Source: Novosphingobium sp. AP12
GTDB lineage: Bacteria; Pseudomonadota; Alphaproteobacteria; Sphingomonadales; Sphingomonadaceae
Length of the DNA stretch: 57,613 nt
Direction: 5' to 3'
NCBI RefSeq assembly: GCF_000281975.1
Contig: NZ_AKKE01000012.1
Span: 1 to 57,613, forward strand
The notes beneath the pieces were generated by a model. The model did no database searches. It was given only the letters and a program-made list of their open reading frames with translations, and was not told the origin of the DNA. The translations under genes and the position numbers were made by a program. Below are positions 1-9,595 of this stretch, in pieces (the first letter of the stretch is position 1; the number at the start of each line of letters is the position of its first letter).

Positions 1-3000
1 CCAAAGCCGCTCGAATGGCGGCTCGCTGACCTCGCGTCCGCCGGGGCGCCCGAGCGCCTCATACTGCAGCTGTTCGACGGGCCCGCGACAAGCCCCGACG
101 ATAGCGGTTTCGAGCAATTCGAGATCGCAACCGATCCCGGCGGATTGTCCGACCTGGTCTTGCGGATCGAGGACCTCCCCCACGGCGCTGACCGTCGACT
201 TGCCCTGCTGAGCGGCGCGACGCTTCTCCACTCTGTCGACATCGACGCGGAAGAGCGTTTCTGCTGGTTCCGTCTTATTCTGGAAACCACCAAGGCTGTG
301 GCGGCATCATTCAGCTTCGCCGAGCCGGATGGACGACGGCCCGCGGGCGCGTCCGCCCCATTGCTGCTGCTCGCACCCGAAGCGCCCGGCATCTGGGCAG
401 GCGCGCGGTCGGCCCCTGTCAAAGTGCGCGCCGGCGCTCCTCGCGTCGGCTATGCGGACTTCGTTCGCTGGATGGCCAATGCCGATCTCAAAGCCCTGGC
501 CTATCCTGGCGTCGATCCGGACGCGATCGACGAATTTCACTCCATCCTGGCCATTGCCAATCGCATGCGTCACCTCAGCACCGAGCTGAGCCAGCATCTC
601 GATACTCTGCCCGATCCGGCGGTAGCCGCCATTCGACTTGAGCTGCACCAGACCGACACGCTCTCAGGCGCCCTACAGCGGCCCGCTGCGCAGACCTTCG
701 ATCTGACGAATAGCTTGGCGCTGTTCCTCACCACGGACATTGGCGGCCATCACCCGCCAACCTGGACGCCGCAGACGTTGCTGGAACGCATCTTCCGCCC
801 GCTCGACGACCGATTCTCTTTCGACGTCACGATCGCGCCGGACACGACATTGGCGCTTTCAAGACGATTTCTCGCGACCGTTCCCGCAGGCTGCGTCGCA
901 GAGCTCGGCATGCACGCCGTGGTTCGCCAGGCGCATTTCCAAGGGGCTGACGGCCATCCTTCGGTATTTCACCCTGGCCTGCTCCAGCATGCGCTGCGCG
1001 CCACGGCCGATGCAGTTGTTTTTACCGCCAGCGCCCTGCGCATCGAGACGATGTTCGACGGCATCGCGACGCTCTCGGCCAACGACCATGCCGGCGCCAC
1101 CGCACTAGCGGGCGCAATGATCGAAGCGGTGCCAATCGCGAACACGCGGCGCTTCGACATCATGAGCAAAAGCACCGTCAGCGCTGCCGATCGCAACGCC
1201 TGGCGGCTGATCGGCGAGATCGACGTCATCACCCAGCGCTGGCGCCCGAGTGGGCGTCCGATCTATAATCTGATCTCGCCGCGTGCCCATGCCGCCGGTA
1301 GGAGCGACGATCCCCACCCCGCGGTTCCACTCGTCGCTCAGCCCGGCGAGGCGCTCGCCCAATTCGAACGCGAAGCCTTTTTCGACCGACCCGATATTGA
1401 TGCGCATAGCATCACGCAGCGAATGTCTCCGCTGCCATCGCGCACGGTCTTGCAGGAGCATCCCTGGGACGCGCCTTCGGCAACCTATTTCCGGCATCGC
1501 TTCAGGCTACGGTCCCGCTACGCCGGCGCGCTCAAGAGCCAACAAAGCGTCGATGCCTGGAGGGATGAGACCGCGCATCTGGCGACCGCGGTCTCCGGAT
1601 GGACGATGCGCGTCGCGATGCTCGCCGACCTCTCGCGATTGATGCTCACGCGTCCTCAGCTCCGCGCGCTCATTCCGTTGACCACGACCCCCGCCGGCGA
1701 GAGCGGCCGTCAACCGGCCCCGCCGGTCGCGGCAGTCTTGCAGGAGCCACCCTTCGCGCGCGGCGGCCTGGCCGACCGTATCGCCGCCGAGATCAAGACC
1801 GGCTTTGGCTATGGCTTTCCGCCATCGGAAGACGAGCGCGATCAGCCCCCGGTGGAAATCCGCGACGCTCGCAAGGAAGCCGGCCCCAATCCGAATCTCG
1901 ACTACAAACCGTTCAGCGCCGAGACCGCCCTTGGCCTCAGTCTTCGCAGCGAAGGACCGGTCGGCCTTACCTTCGACTCAGCTGACGCCCCGGCGCCGGC
2001 CTATGCCAACGCCCTCTTGCTGTTGCGGCCGGTCTCGCTGTTCGGGAACGAGCCCCCCTTGCAGGAGGCGCTCGCAGGCGTTGCGCTGCGGCGCTACATA
2101 GATCCGGCCTGGCTCACAGGCGCTGTGCGCAAACAAGAATCCTCCGCACAGCCGCTTCTGCTCGACACGTCACGCTGCTGGTGGGTCGATCTCGCCTCGA
2201 CATCCGAGCCGGTGTCGTATCAGATTGCGACCGCGCGGCCGGTCCCCGTCTTCGAAATGGTCCGCACTGCGGCAAACGGGAGGGACGCTGCCGAGGGCGC
2301 CGCCAGCGACCGGATCAGCATCAATGTGTGGAAAGCCGCGATCGATGGCGTTGCCGGCCACAAGCAGCCCACTGTCGAGGTCGCGCGCATGGATGCGGGA
2401 CATGCCGACGGGCTGGCGTTCCTTCATCAGCAGATCGCGGCCGGTCATTACTCAACCTCCATCCTGGCGCGGCCTGGCAGCGTCGGGACCGAGCGCGGTG
2501 ATACCGATGCCCCCCTCATGCTGTGCAGCTTCGAATGGCAGGTGCCGCGCTCGAAGAGTGAAGGGGAACTTGAAGAACCGCCGACCGATCAACCGCCGCC
2601 ACCGGTCATGCTGCTGGTCAGCGCGCCGGAGGGCAACGCACTTGCGCGAGAAACCATGGCGAGCGCGACGACAGCGCTCAAATGGACCCAGATCAGCCGC
2701 GACTTCAACAAGGTGAATCTGCTTTCTGCGGACGCTGACGGTCCGGCAGTCGCGCAACAGGACGCCGCCCTCCTTACGGCCCGCGTCGAGAAGAACGGGA
2801 AAGTCGTGTTCACGCAAAGCGGCAGCGATGAGGACGTGACACTTTGCGCGTCCACCGCTCGAAACCGCCACTCGGCGCATCTCCAGCGTCATATCGCTTT
2901 GATCGCCTCGGGCTTCCTGGAGGAACTCGGCCAACCTGCAGAGCTTTTCAGCCGGGCAACGACGGTCGCAGGGCGTTCTCCGATGTTCCCCGGAATGCCG

Positions 3001-3666
3001 TCCGTCCCGGAGCAGGCGTTGCGCGTTGTCGAGTTCGAAACGCCCGCGGCGATTCTGTGCGCCCAGCATGTAACCGCATCACCGCGCTATCGGTCGGCCT
3101 ATATCGACTTCGTGTCGACCGATTACCGCAAGCCCAACAAACTCCTTCTGACACTGCGTTTCACCGGACGGCCAGAAAAGAGCTTCACGCGAGTCAGGCT
3201 CTTGGTTTCGCAGCCAACGGTCGGGCCCGACGTTCATGCGCCAGACCGGATTGAATGTGCCCTCGATTCCGAACGGTCGCCGCTCGCTCTGTACAGTCTG
3301 CTCGAGACGGACGGTACAGTGACCGCGTGGCTCGATCATGCCGACGGGAAACCGTCCCTCCTGACGAAGACCAGACACACGCTTGAACTCGATGGGAAAA
3401 GCCCCGGTTTCTTCGTCCGGCTCGAAACTGATCCGACGAACGATGAGCTCTGGGTCGATCTCTCCTGCTTGCACGGCCCGATCGGCGGCGAAATACGACC
3501 CGACCGGCAAGCACTCGCGTTCGATTTCAACTGGCTATTTTCGCCGCTGCAGGCTGACGAGCCCGCTGCACTGGTGTCGCCAGCTGGCCTAGCAAGGATG
3601 ACGGAGGCTCAAGCGCGCATCATCACCGTCTCGCCTCCGATACCCATCGTCCGAACCAGTGGATAG
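1..3666 (+). CDS. very large protein of unknown function, 5' end outside window
   Basis: The reading frame is open from the first base, so the true start lies upstream; at least 1221 codons are present, ending in TAG. I recognise no domain, catalytic motif, signal peptide or membrane segment. The protein is rich in Ala, Pro and acidic residues and has a Pro-rich acidic linker around residues 853-870 of the visible part (EEPPTDQPPPP), which suggests separate globular modules. A GC-rich gap of 110 bases separates it from the next gene on the same strand, which has its own strong ribosome site. Codon use is like the surrounding GC-rich DNA. It could be a structural or surface component of an accessory system encoded mostly to the left of the window. 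The coding call is firm; the function is unknown. Confidence 0.85.
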   Translation, partial: PKPLEWRLADLASAGAPERLILQLFDGPATSPDDSGFEQFEIATDPGGLSDLVLRIEDLPHGADRRLALLSGATLLHSVDIDAEERFCWFRLILETTKAVAASFSFAEPDGRRPAGASAPLLLLAPEAPGIWAGARSAPVKVRAGAPRVGYADFVRWMANADLKALAYPGVDPDAIDEFHSILAIANRMRHLSTELSQHLDTLPDPAVAAIRLELHQTDTLSGALQRPAAQTFDLTNSLALFLTTDIGGHHPPTWTPQTLLERIFRPLDDRFSFDVTIAPDTTLALSRRFLATVPAGCVAELGMHAVVRQAHFQGADGHPSVFHPGLLQHALRATADAVVFTASALRIETMFDGIATLSANDHAGATALAGAMIEAVPIANTRRFDIMSKSTVSAADRNAWRLIGEIDVITQRWRPSGRPIYNLISPRAHAAGRSDDPHPAVPLVAQPGEALAQFEREAFFDRPDIDAHSITQRMSPLPSRTVLQEHPWDAPSATYFRHRFRLRSRYAGALKSQQSVDAWRDETAHLATAVSGWTMRVAMLADLSRLMLTRPQLRALIPLTTTPAGESGRQPAPPVAAVLQEPPFARGGLADRIAAEIKTGFGYGFPPSEDERDQPPVEIRDARKEAGPNPNLDYKPFSAETALGLSLRSEGPVGLTFDSADAPAPAYANALLLLRPVSLFGNEPPLQEALAGVALRRYIDPAWLTGAVRKQESSAQPLLLDTSRCWWVDLASTSEPVSYQIATARPVPVFEMVRTAANGRDAAEGAASDRISINVWKAAIDGVAGHKQPTVEVARMDAGHADGLAFLHQQIAAGHYSTSILARPGSVGTERGDTDAPLMLCSFEWQVPRSKSEGELEEPPTDQPPPPVMLLVSAPEGNALARETMASATTALKWTQISRDFNKVNLLSADADGPAVAQQDAALLTARVEKNGKVVFTQSGSDEDVTLCASTARNRHSAHLQRHIALIASGFLEELGQPAELFSRATTVAGRSPMFPGMPSVPEQALRVVEFETPAAILCAQHVTASPRYRSAYIDFVSTDYRKPNKLLLTLRFTGRPEKSFTRVRLLVSQPTVGPDVHAPDRIECALDSERSPLALYSLLETDGTVTAWLDHADGKPSLLTKTRHTLELDGKSPGFFVRLETDPTNDELWVDLSCLHGPIGGEIRPDRQALAFDFNWLFSPLQADEPAALVSPAGLARMTEAQARIITVSPPIPIVRTSG

Positions 3667-3776
3667 ATTCCGGCGCCCGCGATTGCGTCGCTCACTTCAT
3701 AGGCCGGGCGCGATGAAGGTTGTAGCGAGCCCGCCCAGCGCGCAGCGCGATTGAACCGAATTGCAAGGAGGCAGGG

Positions 3777-4703
3777 ATGAATTCGGCGCCACCGCAGGAC
3801 GGCTTCTGGCGAAAGATGAAGCGGGCTTTCTCGAAGCTCTTCGAAACCGAACGTCAGAAAATCAGCATCGTCAGCGCGGCGAGCCTGCTCATCGGCTTGA
3901 TCCTTTACGCCAACGAAACGGTACAGGTTCGAGCCCTCCGCCTGCAAGCCGCGACGCCCTTCACCTATCGCGAGACACGAGAATATCGTGGCGACACCAT
4001 CGGTCTGGTCCGAAACGGCTTCGAGCGAACGCGGATCATCTTAAGCAACGATTTCGACCAGGGGGTCATTCTTGACGCGATGACCATGCGGCTTCTCGTG
4101 ACGAAATTGCCGGACTACACTCCGCCAGCCGACTGCTCTCTCTCCGACGCAGAGGAGACGCGAGTCAATCCGACCTTCTGGGACTATGATCTCACCCTGC
4201 AATCGGTCGACGGGATGCGCTCGGTGGAAGGCGGCCGATTGCTCCAAGGCAAGACCGCTGTGTTCGGCGTGGCGCCGACGAGCACGCCGAGCAAGGCCAC
4301 ACAACTCTATGTTCGTCATGAAGATCAGCGGCGCGGTATGGCGCCAGGCCAAACCATTGTCACCGAGCGCGACCCTTTCGACCAGCTGGTCGAGATGTTA
4401 GAAGCGCCTGACGGCGATTTCCAGGACGGGACGGCGTGGGCTTGCCTCACGGTCAGCCTGCAACGCATCGGCAAGCGGAGCGAAAGCGCCACCATTTTGC
4501 TGGCGAAGGTACCACGACCTTTCAGGCCGACCACCCGCGAGTCGGTGGCTCTGGAGCCCGTCGAACAAGGTCGGTCACTCGATGCGGGTGACCGCGACGT
4601 CACCCGCGCCTTTGCCTTGTCTGGAGCGTACAGCGACACAGGGGCCGATCTCGTGCGGGAAAGGTCGCTCGATTTGTTGCTCCCCCTCGAAAATCTTCGG
4701 TGA
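3777..4703 (+). CDS. single-pass membrane protein of unknown function
   Basis: The protein has 308 residues. A strong AAGGAGG site at 3765-3771, six bases before the ATG, fixes the start. The N-terminus is basic (about residues 12-27), followed by one hydrophobic helix around residues 29-46 (IVSAASLLIGLILYA). The remaining 260 residues are polar and probably lie outside the inner membrane. Two cysteines (near residues 120 and 221) could form a disulphide there. It is codirectional with the giant unknown protein upstream, which suggests a shared system, but no family is recognised. It is the last gene before the tRNA-like attachment sequence at 4958. Confidence 0.8.
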   Translation: MNSAPPQDGFWRKMKRAFSKLFETERQKISIVSAASLLIGLILYANETVQVRALRLQAATPFTYRETREYRGDTIGLVRNGFERTRIILSNDFDQGVILDAMTMRLLVTKLPDYTPPADCSLSDAEETRVNPTFWDYDLTLQSVDGMRSVEGGRLLQGKTAVFGVAPTSTPSKATQLYVRHEDQRRGMAPGQTIVTERDPFDQLVEMLEAPDGDFQDGTAWACLTVSLQRIGKRSESATILLAKVPRPFRPTTRESVALEPVEQGRSLDAGDRDVTRAFALSGAYSDTGADLVRERSLDLLLPLENLR

Positions 4704-4745
4704 GCTTCGCCTCACACTATTGGATTATCATTTACTGACCATGCA

Positions 4746-4774
4746 AGTTCGAGTGAGGGCCACTCATTCGAACT
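4746..4774. terminator. stem-loop after the left-arm genes
   Basis: AGTTCGAGTGAG pairs with CTCATTCGAACT across a five-base loop, a 12-bp stem with one mismatch or wobble. It lies 43 bases after the stop of the upstream gene. There is no T-run on either side, so it is not a classical intrinsic terminator; it may be a processing or attenuation hairpin. The rest of 4704-5137 holds no gene: it contains this hairpin, an AT-rich patch at 4912-4945 and the tRNA-like end. Confidence 0.4.
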
Positions 4775-4957
4775 GAGCGTGGTGGGAAGTCGCCCAAGCG
4801 ATCTCGGTCGTAACGGTGCCAGGTTAGCCAAATCCGCGTTGGAAGCGGGCAAGTAAGCGGCCATCGGCGTCCGAAAATAGTGTGGGGCTTGGTGTGGGAC
4901 TGATCTTCGCGGAAATATTTTTACATATATCTTACAACATCTTAAACGCACGAAAAA

Positions 4958-4975
4958 ATCCCTCCCGCTCCGCCA
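4958..4975 (+). repeat. tRNA-Ser 3'-end-like sequence, candidate attachment site (left)
   Basis: ATCCCTCCCGCTCCGCCA matches the expected 3' T-arm/acceptor end of a serine tRNA, including discriminator G and CCA. The rest of a tRNA is absent just upstream, so this is only the 3' fragment, as left when an element integrates into a tRNA gene. An AT-rich stretch precedes it and a broken P4-type integrase follows within 170 bases, the usual arrangement. A 14/15 copy of its last 15 bases lies at 15404-15418. Assignment as an att site is an inference. Confidence 0.55.
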
Positions 4976-5137
4976 ACTGACCATGCCCAGCGGGGCATGG
5001 ACCTGCCAGAACCCTTGAAAATCAGCTATTTCTCGACCATCATGGCCAAGCCATGGTGCCGACTTGTGCACAAGCGTGCAAGGGTCGCCATGGTATTCAA
5101 CATGGGATCGGACCTGTCGATCCATGGTATCGGGATC

Positions 5138-6612
5138 ATGCTGAATGACGTGAAAGTGAAGGCGGCCAAGGCCAAAGAAAACGCCTACAAGATCGCCGAT
5201 TCTGGCTCTCTCTGTCTCAACGTCAGCATCACCGGCGTGCGGTCTTGGCGAATGAACTACACGTTCGGCCGGAACGCCCAGGGCAAGCCCCAGCAAAAAA
5301 ACGCTGACGTTCGGCATCTCCCGGGGATGATGCTGTTACAGGCCCGCGCCCGGCGTGACGATGCCAAGGCGCTGCTGGCCGAGGGGAGGGGCCTGCGGCC
5401 GAGAAGGTCATTGCCGCCAAGCCCCGCGTGCTCGAGCACGAAAAGACTTTCCGGTCTGTCGCCGACCGCTGGTTCGAGCTGAGCAGCGGCTGGTCGCTGG
5501 AGAAGCTGAATGCCTATCGCGGCGATCGTAAAGGCAAGTGGTCGGACCGAACCGCAGGAAACTGGACCGTCAGCCATGGCCCCTGGTCGCCGGTCCATAG
5601 CGCCGACGTGCTGATGAGCCTCGAGCACGACATCTTCCCAGCCATCGGCGACCTGCCGATCACGGTCATCAAGGCGCCGAAGTTGCTGAACGTCCTGCAG
5701 AAGGTTGAGAAGCGCGGTGCGATCGAGACCGCCCAGCGTCTTCGCCAGCGATGCGAGGGCGTGTTCGCCTACGGCATCGGTGTCGGCTTATGTGAGGCGA
5801 ACCCAGCGGCTGGCCTGCGAGCCAACCTGACGGACCGGCCCAAGGCCCGCAAGCAACCCGATCATCGACTGTAAGCGCACGGTCGAGGACCAGATCGCCG
5901 CGATTGGCCAGATGCTGGTGGACGGCGGGGCTGAGCGCTGCCGCGTGTTGACCAAGTTCGCGCTGCGTTCATCACCCTGACGGCCGCGCCCGAATGAGGT
6001 CCATGGCGCGAGATGGGACGAGCTGCACGACCTGGACGGAGATGATCCGCGCTTGGCGATCCCGGCCGCGCGCATGAAGGGCGACGAGGACCGCAGGACG
6101 GACGAGGGCGGGGACCACATCGTCCCGCTGTCGCGCGAGGCGCTGGCCGTGCTCGATGCGGCTCGGCAGGTCACGGGAGGCTTCCCACTGATATTCCCTA
6201 GCGAGCGGAACCCCTTCAAGCCGATGTCCGATAACACGCTGCGGGCGCTGCTCATCCGCGCCGGGCACGGCGGGCGGCACGTCCCTCCCGGCTTCCGCGC
6301 TGCCTTTTCGACGATCATGAACGAGCGCGCCGATCGCGGCGGGCGCGCTGGTGGCCACTCGGAGGCTTCGCCTGACCTCGCGACCTGATGCTGGCACACG
6401 TTCCCGGCAACAAGGTGGAGGGCGTCTACAACCGAGCGTCCTACATGGACCGGCGGCGCGAGCTGGCCGCGGAGTGGGCGGAGCTGATCCGCCGCCCGAG
6501 GTTCACCTCGGGCAGCCTATCCGGTATGGGCACAATGGAGCGGGGAAGCTTTAGTCTTGGCCTCAGCCGCACGCGTCACCGACGAAATTCCATCGGGTCG
6601 GCGGGCGGCTGA
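5138..6612 (+). pseudogene. P4-type tyrosine integrase, frameshifted
   Basis: Pieces of one integrase lie in order in different frames. Codons from the ATG at 5138 give the N-terminal arm DNA-binding domain (LNDVKVKAAKAKENAYKIAD), with a frameshift near 5400. The core-binding domain reads at 5428-5874 (FAYGIGVGLCEANPA), followed by a stop. The catalytic domain reads at about 6000-6388 (HIVPLSREAL, GFRAAFSTIMNER), with another frameshift near 6370. The C-terminal end reads from 6388 (GNKVEGVYNR, with the likely nucleophile Tyr). The His expected just before GFR is Pro here. At least three disruptions make the enzyme non-functional. It marks the left end of a mobile element inserted at the tRNA-like site at 4958. 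Confidence 0.85.
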
Positions 6613-6623
6613 GCTTCAGCTAA

Positions 6624-7598
6624 TTAGTGCTGGCTCGGTGCAAGGCCAGTGTTGAGCGCCCATCCGACGTTGTCGTTCTCGTCGGCAATTTCCCACCACA
6701 GGCCATTCTTGTTGCCGGTAGGATAGACGATGGCGCCCGCCGGCAGTGTGCGGATAATCTTGCCGGTGCCGGCAGCGGTAACGCGCAGGACGACCGGGCG
6801 CTGTGTGGTAAAGGTTTTTGTGGGCGCCGCTTCGGCGGTGCCTTCCGAGCCCGGTGTCACGAGACCCAGTTCTTCCACCATCTTGGAATAGGCCTGGATA
6901 AACGAGAGGGTGACGATGCGGCCGATGTCCGTGTTGTCGTAGCCGCCGCCCACGGCCGCTGCGGCGCCAGTTCCGAAAAAGCCGCCGCCGCCGCCGGCGA
7001 AGCTCAGGTTATTCTTGACCGCATAGCCCTCCTGGGTCGCGATCGTCTCGGTGGTGCGCACGTTGGTCAGCGACAGGACTGTGCTGGCTTCCATCTTTTT
7101 GCTGCGAATGCCGCCGAGCAGGCCGCCCACGCCGCCGCCGATCAGTCCGCCGACCGCGCCGCCTACCCCGCTACCGCTGACATTGCCGTTAGCGCCTTGA
7201 AGTTCGGCGATGAGCACGTAGTCAGCTGCCTTGATCTGGCCTTGGCCAACGTTGGCGCCGCGTTGCAGACCCAAGTGGTTGCCGACCTGGCGCTCACGCT
7301 CAGCCGCCTGCAAGCCGGAACCACGATCGACGAGGTTGAAGCAGCCCGAGCGCTGCACGAGAACCTTGAGCAGCTTTTGCGGCGGGGCCAGCGAATACTG
7401 CGTCCATCCGCGCGGATCATCGCCGTCTACGATCGAAAGAGTGCCGAGCTTGCGCGCGCAGTGCGGCACGTCCGTTACGGCCTGCTCCTGCATGCGCTGA
7501 CCGCCACTGGCGCGTGCGCCCGTCTTTTCTGCGTAAGCCTGCGTGCTGGTTAATAGCGACGCAAGCGCGGTGATTATAACCGTCGAAGACTTCAGCAT
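6624..7598 (-). CDS. CsgG/HfaB-like secreted protein with C-terminal SH3-like domain
   Basis: The ATG at 7598 is preferred over one 60 bases upstream because it follows AAGGGG and begins a typical signal peptide (MLKSSTVIITALASLLTSTQAYA). The 324-residue protein then shows a CsgG-type fold region: a recognisable VQRSGCFNLVDR strand, ADYVLIAELQG, a Gly-rich stretch (about residues 150-170), and TVLSLTNVRTTETIATQEGYA. The last 55 residues resemble a bacterial SH3 domain (VVLRVTAAGTGKI ... WWEIADENDNVGWA). CsgG relatives form outer-membrane export pores or envelope assemblies; whether this one does is not shown. It lies directly after the integrase remnant and has no partner genes. It is one of the few intact long genes in the element. 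Confidence 0.75.
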   Translation of the reverse strand: MLKSSTVIITALASLLTSTQAYAEKTGARASGGQRMQEQAVTDVPHCARKLGTLSIVDGDDPRGWTQYSLAPPQKLLKVLVQRSGCFNLVDRGSGLQAAERERQVGNHLGLQRGANVGQGQIKAADYVLIAELQGANGNVSGSGVGGAVGGLIGGGVGGLLGGIRSKKMEASTVLSLTNVRTTETIATQEGYAVKNNLSFAGGGGGFFGTGAAAAVGGGYDNTDIGRIVTLSFIQAYSKMVEELGLVTPGSEGTAEAAPTKTFTTQRPVVLRVTAAGTGKIIRTLPAGAIVYPTGNKNGLWWEIADENDNVGWALNTGLAPSQH

Positions 7599-7824
7599 TT
7601 CTGGCCCCTTTTTCCAAGCGGCCCAGGCCGCTAGGTTCGGTGAGCAGGTATCGTACATAGAAGCGATCTGACAATACGGTTTCTGGCGACGCTAATGCCG
7701 TGAAGCTTAGCCTTTGGCCCTATTGGCGCTGCTATTCACGCCAGGCTGTACCTCGGTCCCGGAAGGCCGAAATTTCACGCCAAGTTTGAAGAAGAATCAA
7801 CCCAAGCTCGAATACGTTAAGCCT

Positions 7825-7840
7825 GTCGTTTATAAACGAC
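7825..7840. promoter_or_regulatory. perfect 16-bp palindrome, likely operator
   Basis: GTCGTTTATAAACGAC is a perfect inverted repeat with an AT-rich centre. It lies 12 bases before the remains of a RelE/HigB-type toxin gene, where autoregulated toxin-antitoxin operons carry their operator. The stretch 7599-8448 has no intact gene: it holds the promoter side of the CsgG-like gene, this palindrome and the toxin fragment. Beyond 7968 I see only unconvincing frames. Confidence 0.5.
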
Positions 7841-7851
7841 TAATAGTATAA

Positions 7852-7968
7852 GACATCGAGCAAACTGACGAGTTCGGTGAATGGCTCGACGCGCTGCGTG
7901 ACCGCAAGGCTCAGCAAGTCATCGCCAAGCGTATCATTGACGCCGTAACCGCCTATCTGCTGCGTTGA
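7852..7968 (+). pseudogene. RelE/HigB-type toxin, N-terminal fragment
   Basis: The frame reads DIEQTDEFGEWLDALRDRKA then QQVIAKRII, which matches the beginning of the small HigB/RelE-like (phage-derived Gp49-like) toxins. The match ends after about 31 residues and a stop comes at 7966. No start codon remains: TAA stands two codons before the first recognisable residue. The catalytic C-terminal half and the antitoxin gene are missing. It is a decayed toxin-antitoxin module in the mobile element. Confidence 0.6.
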
Positions 7969-8448
7969 AGCTGTCGCCATCACTGGCTCAAGGATTTTGG
8001 CGTATCGAGCATGCCGGTGCTTGGTGTCGCAGATATCAATAGCCTTGAAGAATGCACTTGCCGCATTGGCCGCGCTCAAGGCCAAAGCTTTCGGGTTATC
8101 GACAGTGAGGCGCATCGAAGCGGGTCGGGGCGCGCTGGTGCATACCCTGCGCGATGTAGCGCTGCTGGACACAACGTTCTCGGAAGCGGCGATGAAGCGG
8201 TACGGAAGCCGCGAGGTAGACAGGCTTGACGTCGGGAAGGGCCGGCGGAAGCCTCGCACCATCGTAAAGCTGGCGCCAAAGTCGGGCACTCATAGGCAGA
8301 TCATCCGCGACGAGTTCTCCCATGGGCTGGGATTTCTGGCCGCAGCAGTGGTCCTTTTGAACATAATGTCGGGAGACGTTAACCGAAAGGGCGCTAGGAT
8401 CCCCGTCGTCCAGCCCCACTTTCAGGACTGGTGCCTAAGGAGGCGTTG

Positions 8449-8700
8449 GTGACGAAAGGTTCCAATATAGAACGGCTAACGTTCGACCACATTCATTCGG
8501 GCAGTTTGGTTACCCTGAGCGATGGCTCGAGTTGGAGGGTGTCTCCCGAAGCTGCCGAAGTAGTTAGGATTTGGCGAAAGGCAGACTCGGTGGAAGTGAA
8601 GGCGAACCTCGGCAGCTACGACTGGGCATTCAGGATCGTGCATCTCGGGAGTGGCGTAGCCGCTCCAGCGACCCCCTCGCCTGAAGAGCCAGAGCCCTAA
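8449..8700 (+). CDS. small hypothetical protein (83 aa)
   Basis: A very strong TAAGGAGG at 8436-8443 places the start at GTG 8449, five bases later. The product (begins MTKGSNIERLTFDHI) has a compact, charged sequence with a possible small beta-fold (SGSLVTLSDGSSWRVS, then VEVKANLGSYDWAFRIVHL) and an acidic Pro-rich tail ending in PEEPEP. No family is recognised. The ribosome site and even composition support real coding. The following 265 bases to the next gene contain no convincing frame. Confidence 0.65.
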   Translation: MTKGSNIERLTFDHIHSGSLVTLSDGSSWRVSPEAAEVVRIWRKADSVEVKANLGSYDWAFRIVHLGSGVAAPATPSPEEPEP

Positions 8701-8965
8701 TCGTCGGCCTTGCGCTGGGCACGAAAACGGTGCGAGTAGGTACGGTACAGGTTCGATGTGCCCGCAGCCGGAAAAGATGAGCGGGCGTTCCTGTATCTGA
8801 GCCATTTGTCGAAGGGAGGGGATCCTGTCCATCGCTGCCGCGATCTGGCGGCATCAAGGCTATCCCTGTGAGGAACTAAGTTGGCCCCATCGCGGTTCGA
8901 GGGCGCCAACTTATCAAACCGCTCCATCCGCCTGTGGCGCTGACGGCGCATCCAGGAATTTTAGC

Positions 8966-9226
8966 ATGTCACCTCTCGAACGCGGCGCACGAGCCCTAAG
9001 TTTACTCGATGGTCATCCAGTAGACGCGATGCTGGGCGACAAGCCTATGTGGCACGACTACTTAGCGCCAACCCGCGCGGTTCTTGCTGCCATTCGAGAG
9101 CCTAGCGCAGACATGACAAAGGCAGGCGAAACCCTTCGCGGTAGCTCGTCTACGCGATGGATGTGGAGCTGCATGGTAGACGCTGCATTAGCGGATGGTT
9201 CTCCTGATACGCAAGCCAAGCCATAG
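8966..9226 (+). CDS. small phage-type protein (86 aa)
   Basis: ATG follows AGGA at eight bases. The product starts MSPLERGARALSLLDGHP and contains a LAPTRAVLAAIREPS segment, the layout of short proteins common in sphingomonad prophages (LERAARAL near the start, followed by ARAVLxAIREP). The function of that family is unknown to me. The C-terminal half (about residues 55-86) looks less ordered and may be altered. It lies among other phage relics, so it is probably a surviving or slightly damaged prophage gene. Confidence 0.6.
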   Translation: MSPLERGARALSLLDGHPVDAMLGDKPMWHDYLAPTRAVLAAIREPSADMTKAGETLRGSSSTRWMWSCMVDAALADGSPDTQAKP

Positions 9227-9305
9227 CCTAACCTACTGCCATCAGCCTTCCAGCCTGATGGTGCCGGCTCGACCCCGGCTGATCGCTCCGACAATCAGGG
9301 GGCTC

Positions 9306-9584
9306 ATGCCCCGCAAACCATGGCAGCGTACCGGCTCCGACAACCGCCTTCGCGGTCGCGCTGGTCAGAAGCAACGAGAACGTCGTCTGGCGCGCACGAA
9401 CGGTTTGTGCCAGCATTGCCTCAATGTCGGTCGCGCTACCTTGGAAACCGTGGTCGACCACATCGCGCCGTTCGCGCGGAGCGGAGAAGACGTCGACGAT
9501 AGCACAGAGATCGGCGCCGTCATTGCAAATGAAAAGCCAAAGAAGAAATCGGTTTACGAAAGCCGCGGTATCCGCCGTGTTTGA
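9306..9584 (+). pseudogene. HNH endonuclease, truncated phage type
   Basis: The start ATG follows CAGGGGG. MPRKPWQRTGSDNRLRGRAG is the typical opening of small phage HNH nucleases that sit beside terminase genes. CQHC, then VVDHIAPFARSGEDVDDS supplies the first zinc Cys pair and the Asp-His of the active site. After that the frame departs (EIGAVIANEKPKKK), and the expected Asn, second Cys pair and final His are missing. The nuclease is therefore probably inactive through a frameshift near 9500. The calls on family and damage are confident; the exact lesion is not. Confidence 0.65.
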
Positions 9585-9595
9585 CAGGAGGGTGC

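Noticed and set aside
7997..8452. 151-codon + frame and an opposing 149-codon frame
   Set aside because: Neither has a ribosome site, family match or ordered composition; the small gene at 8449 has a strong site instead.
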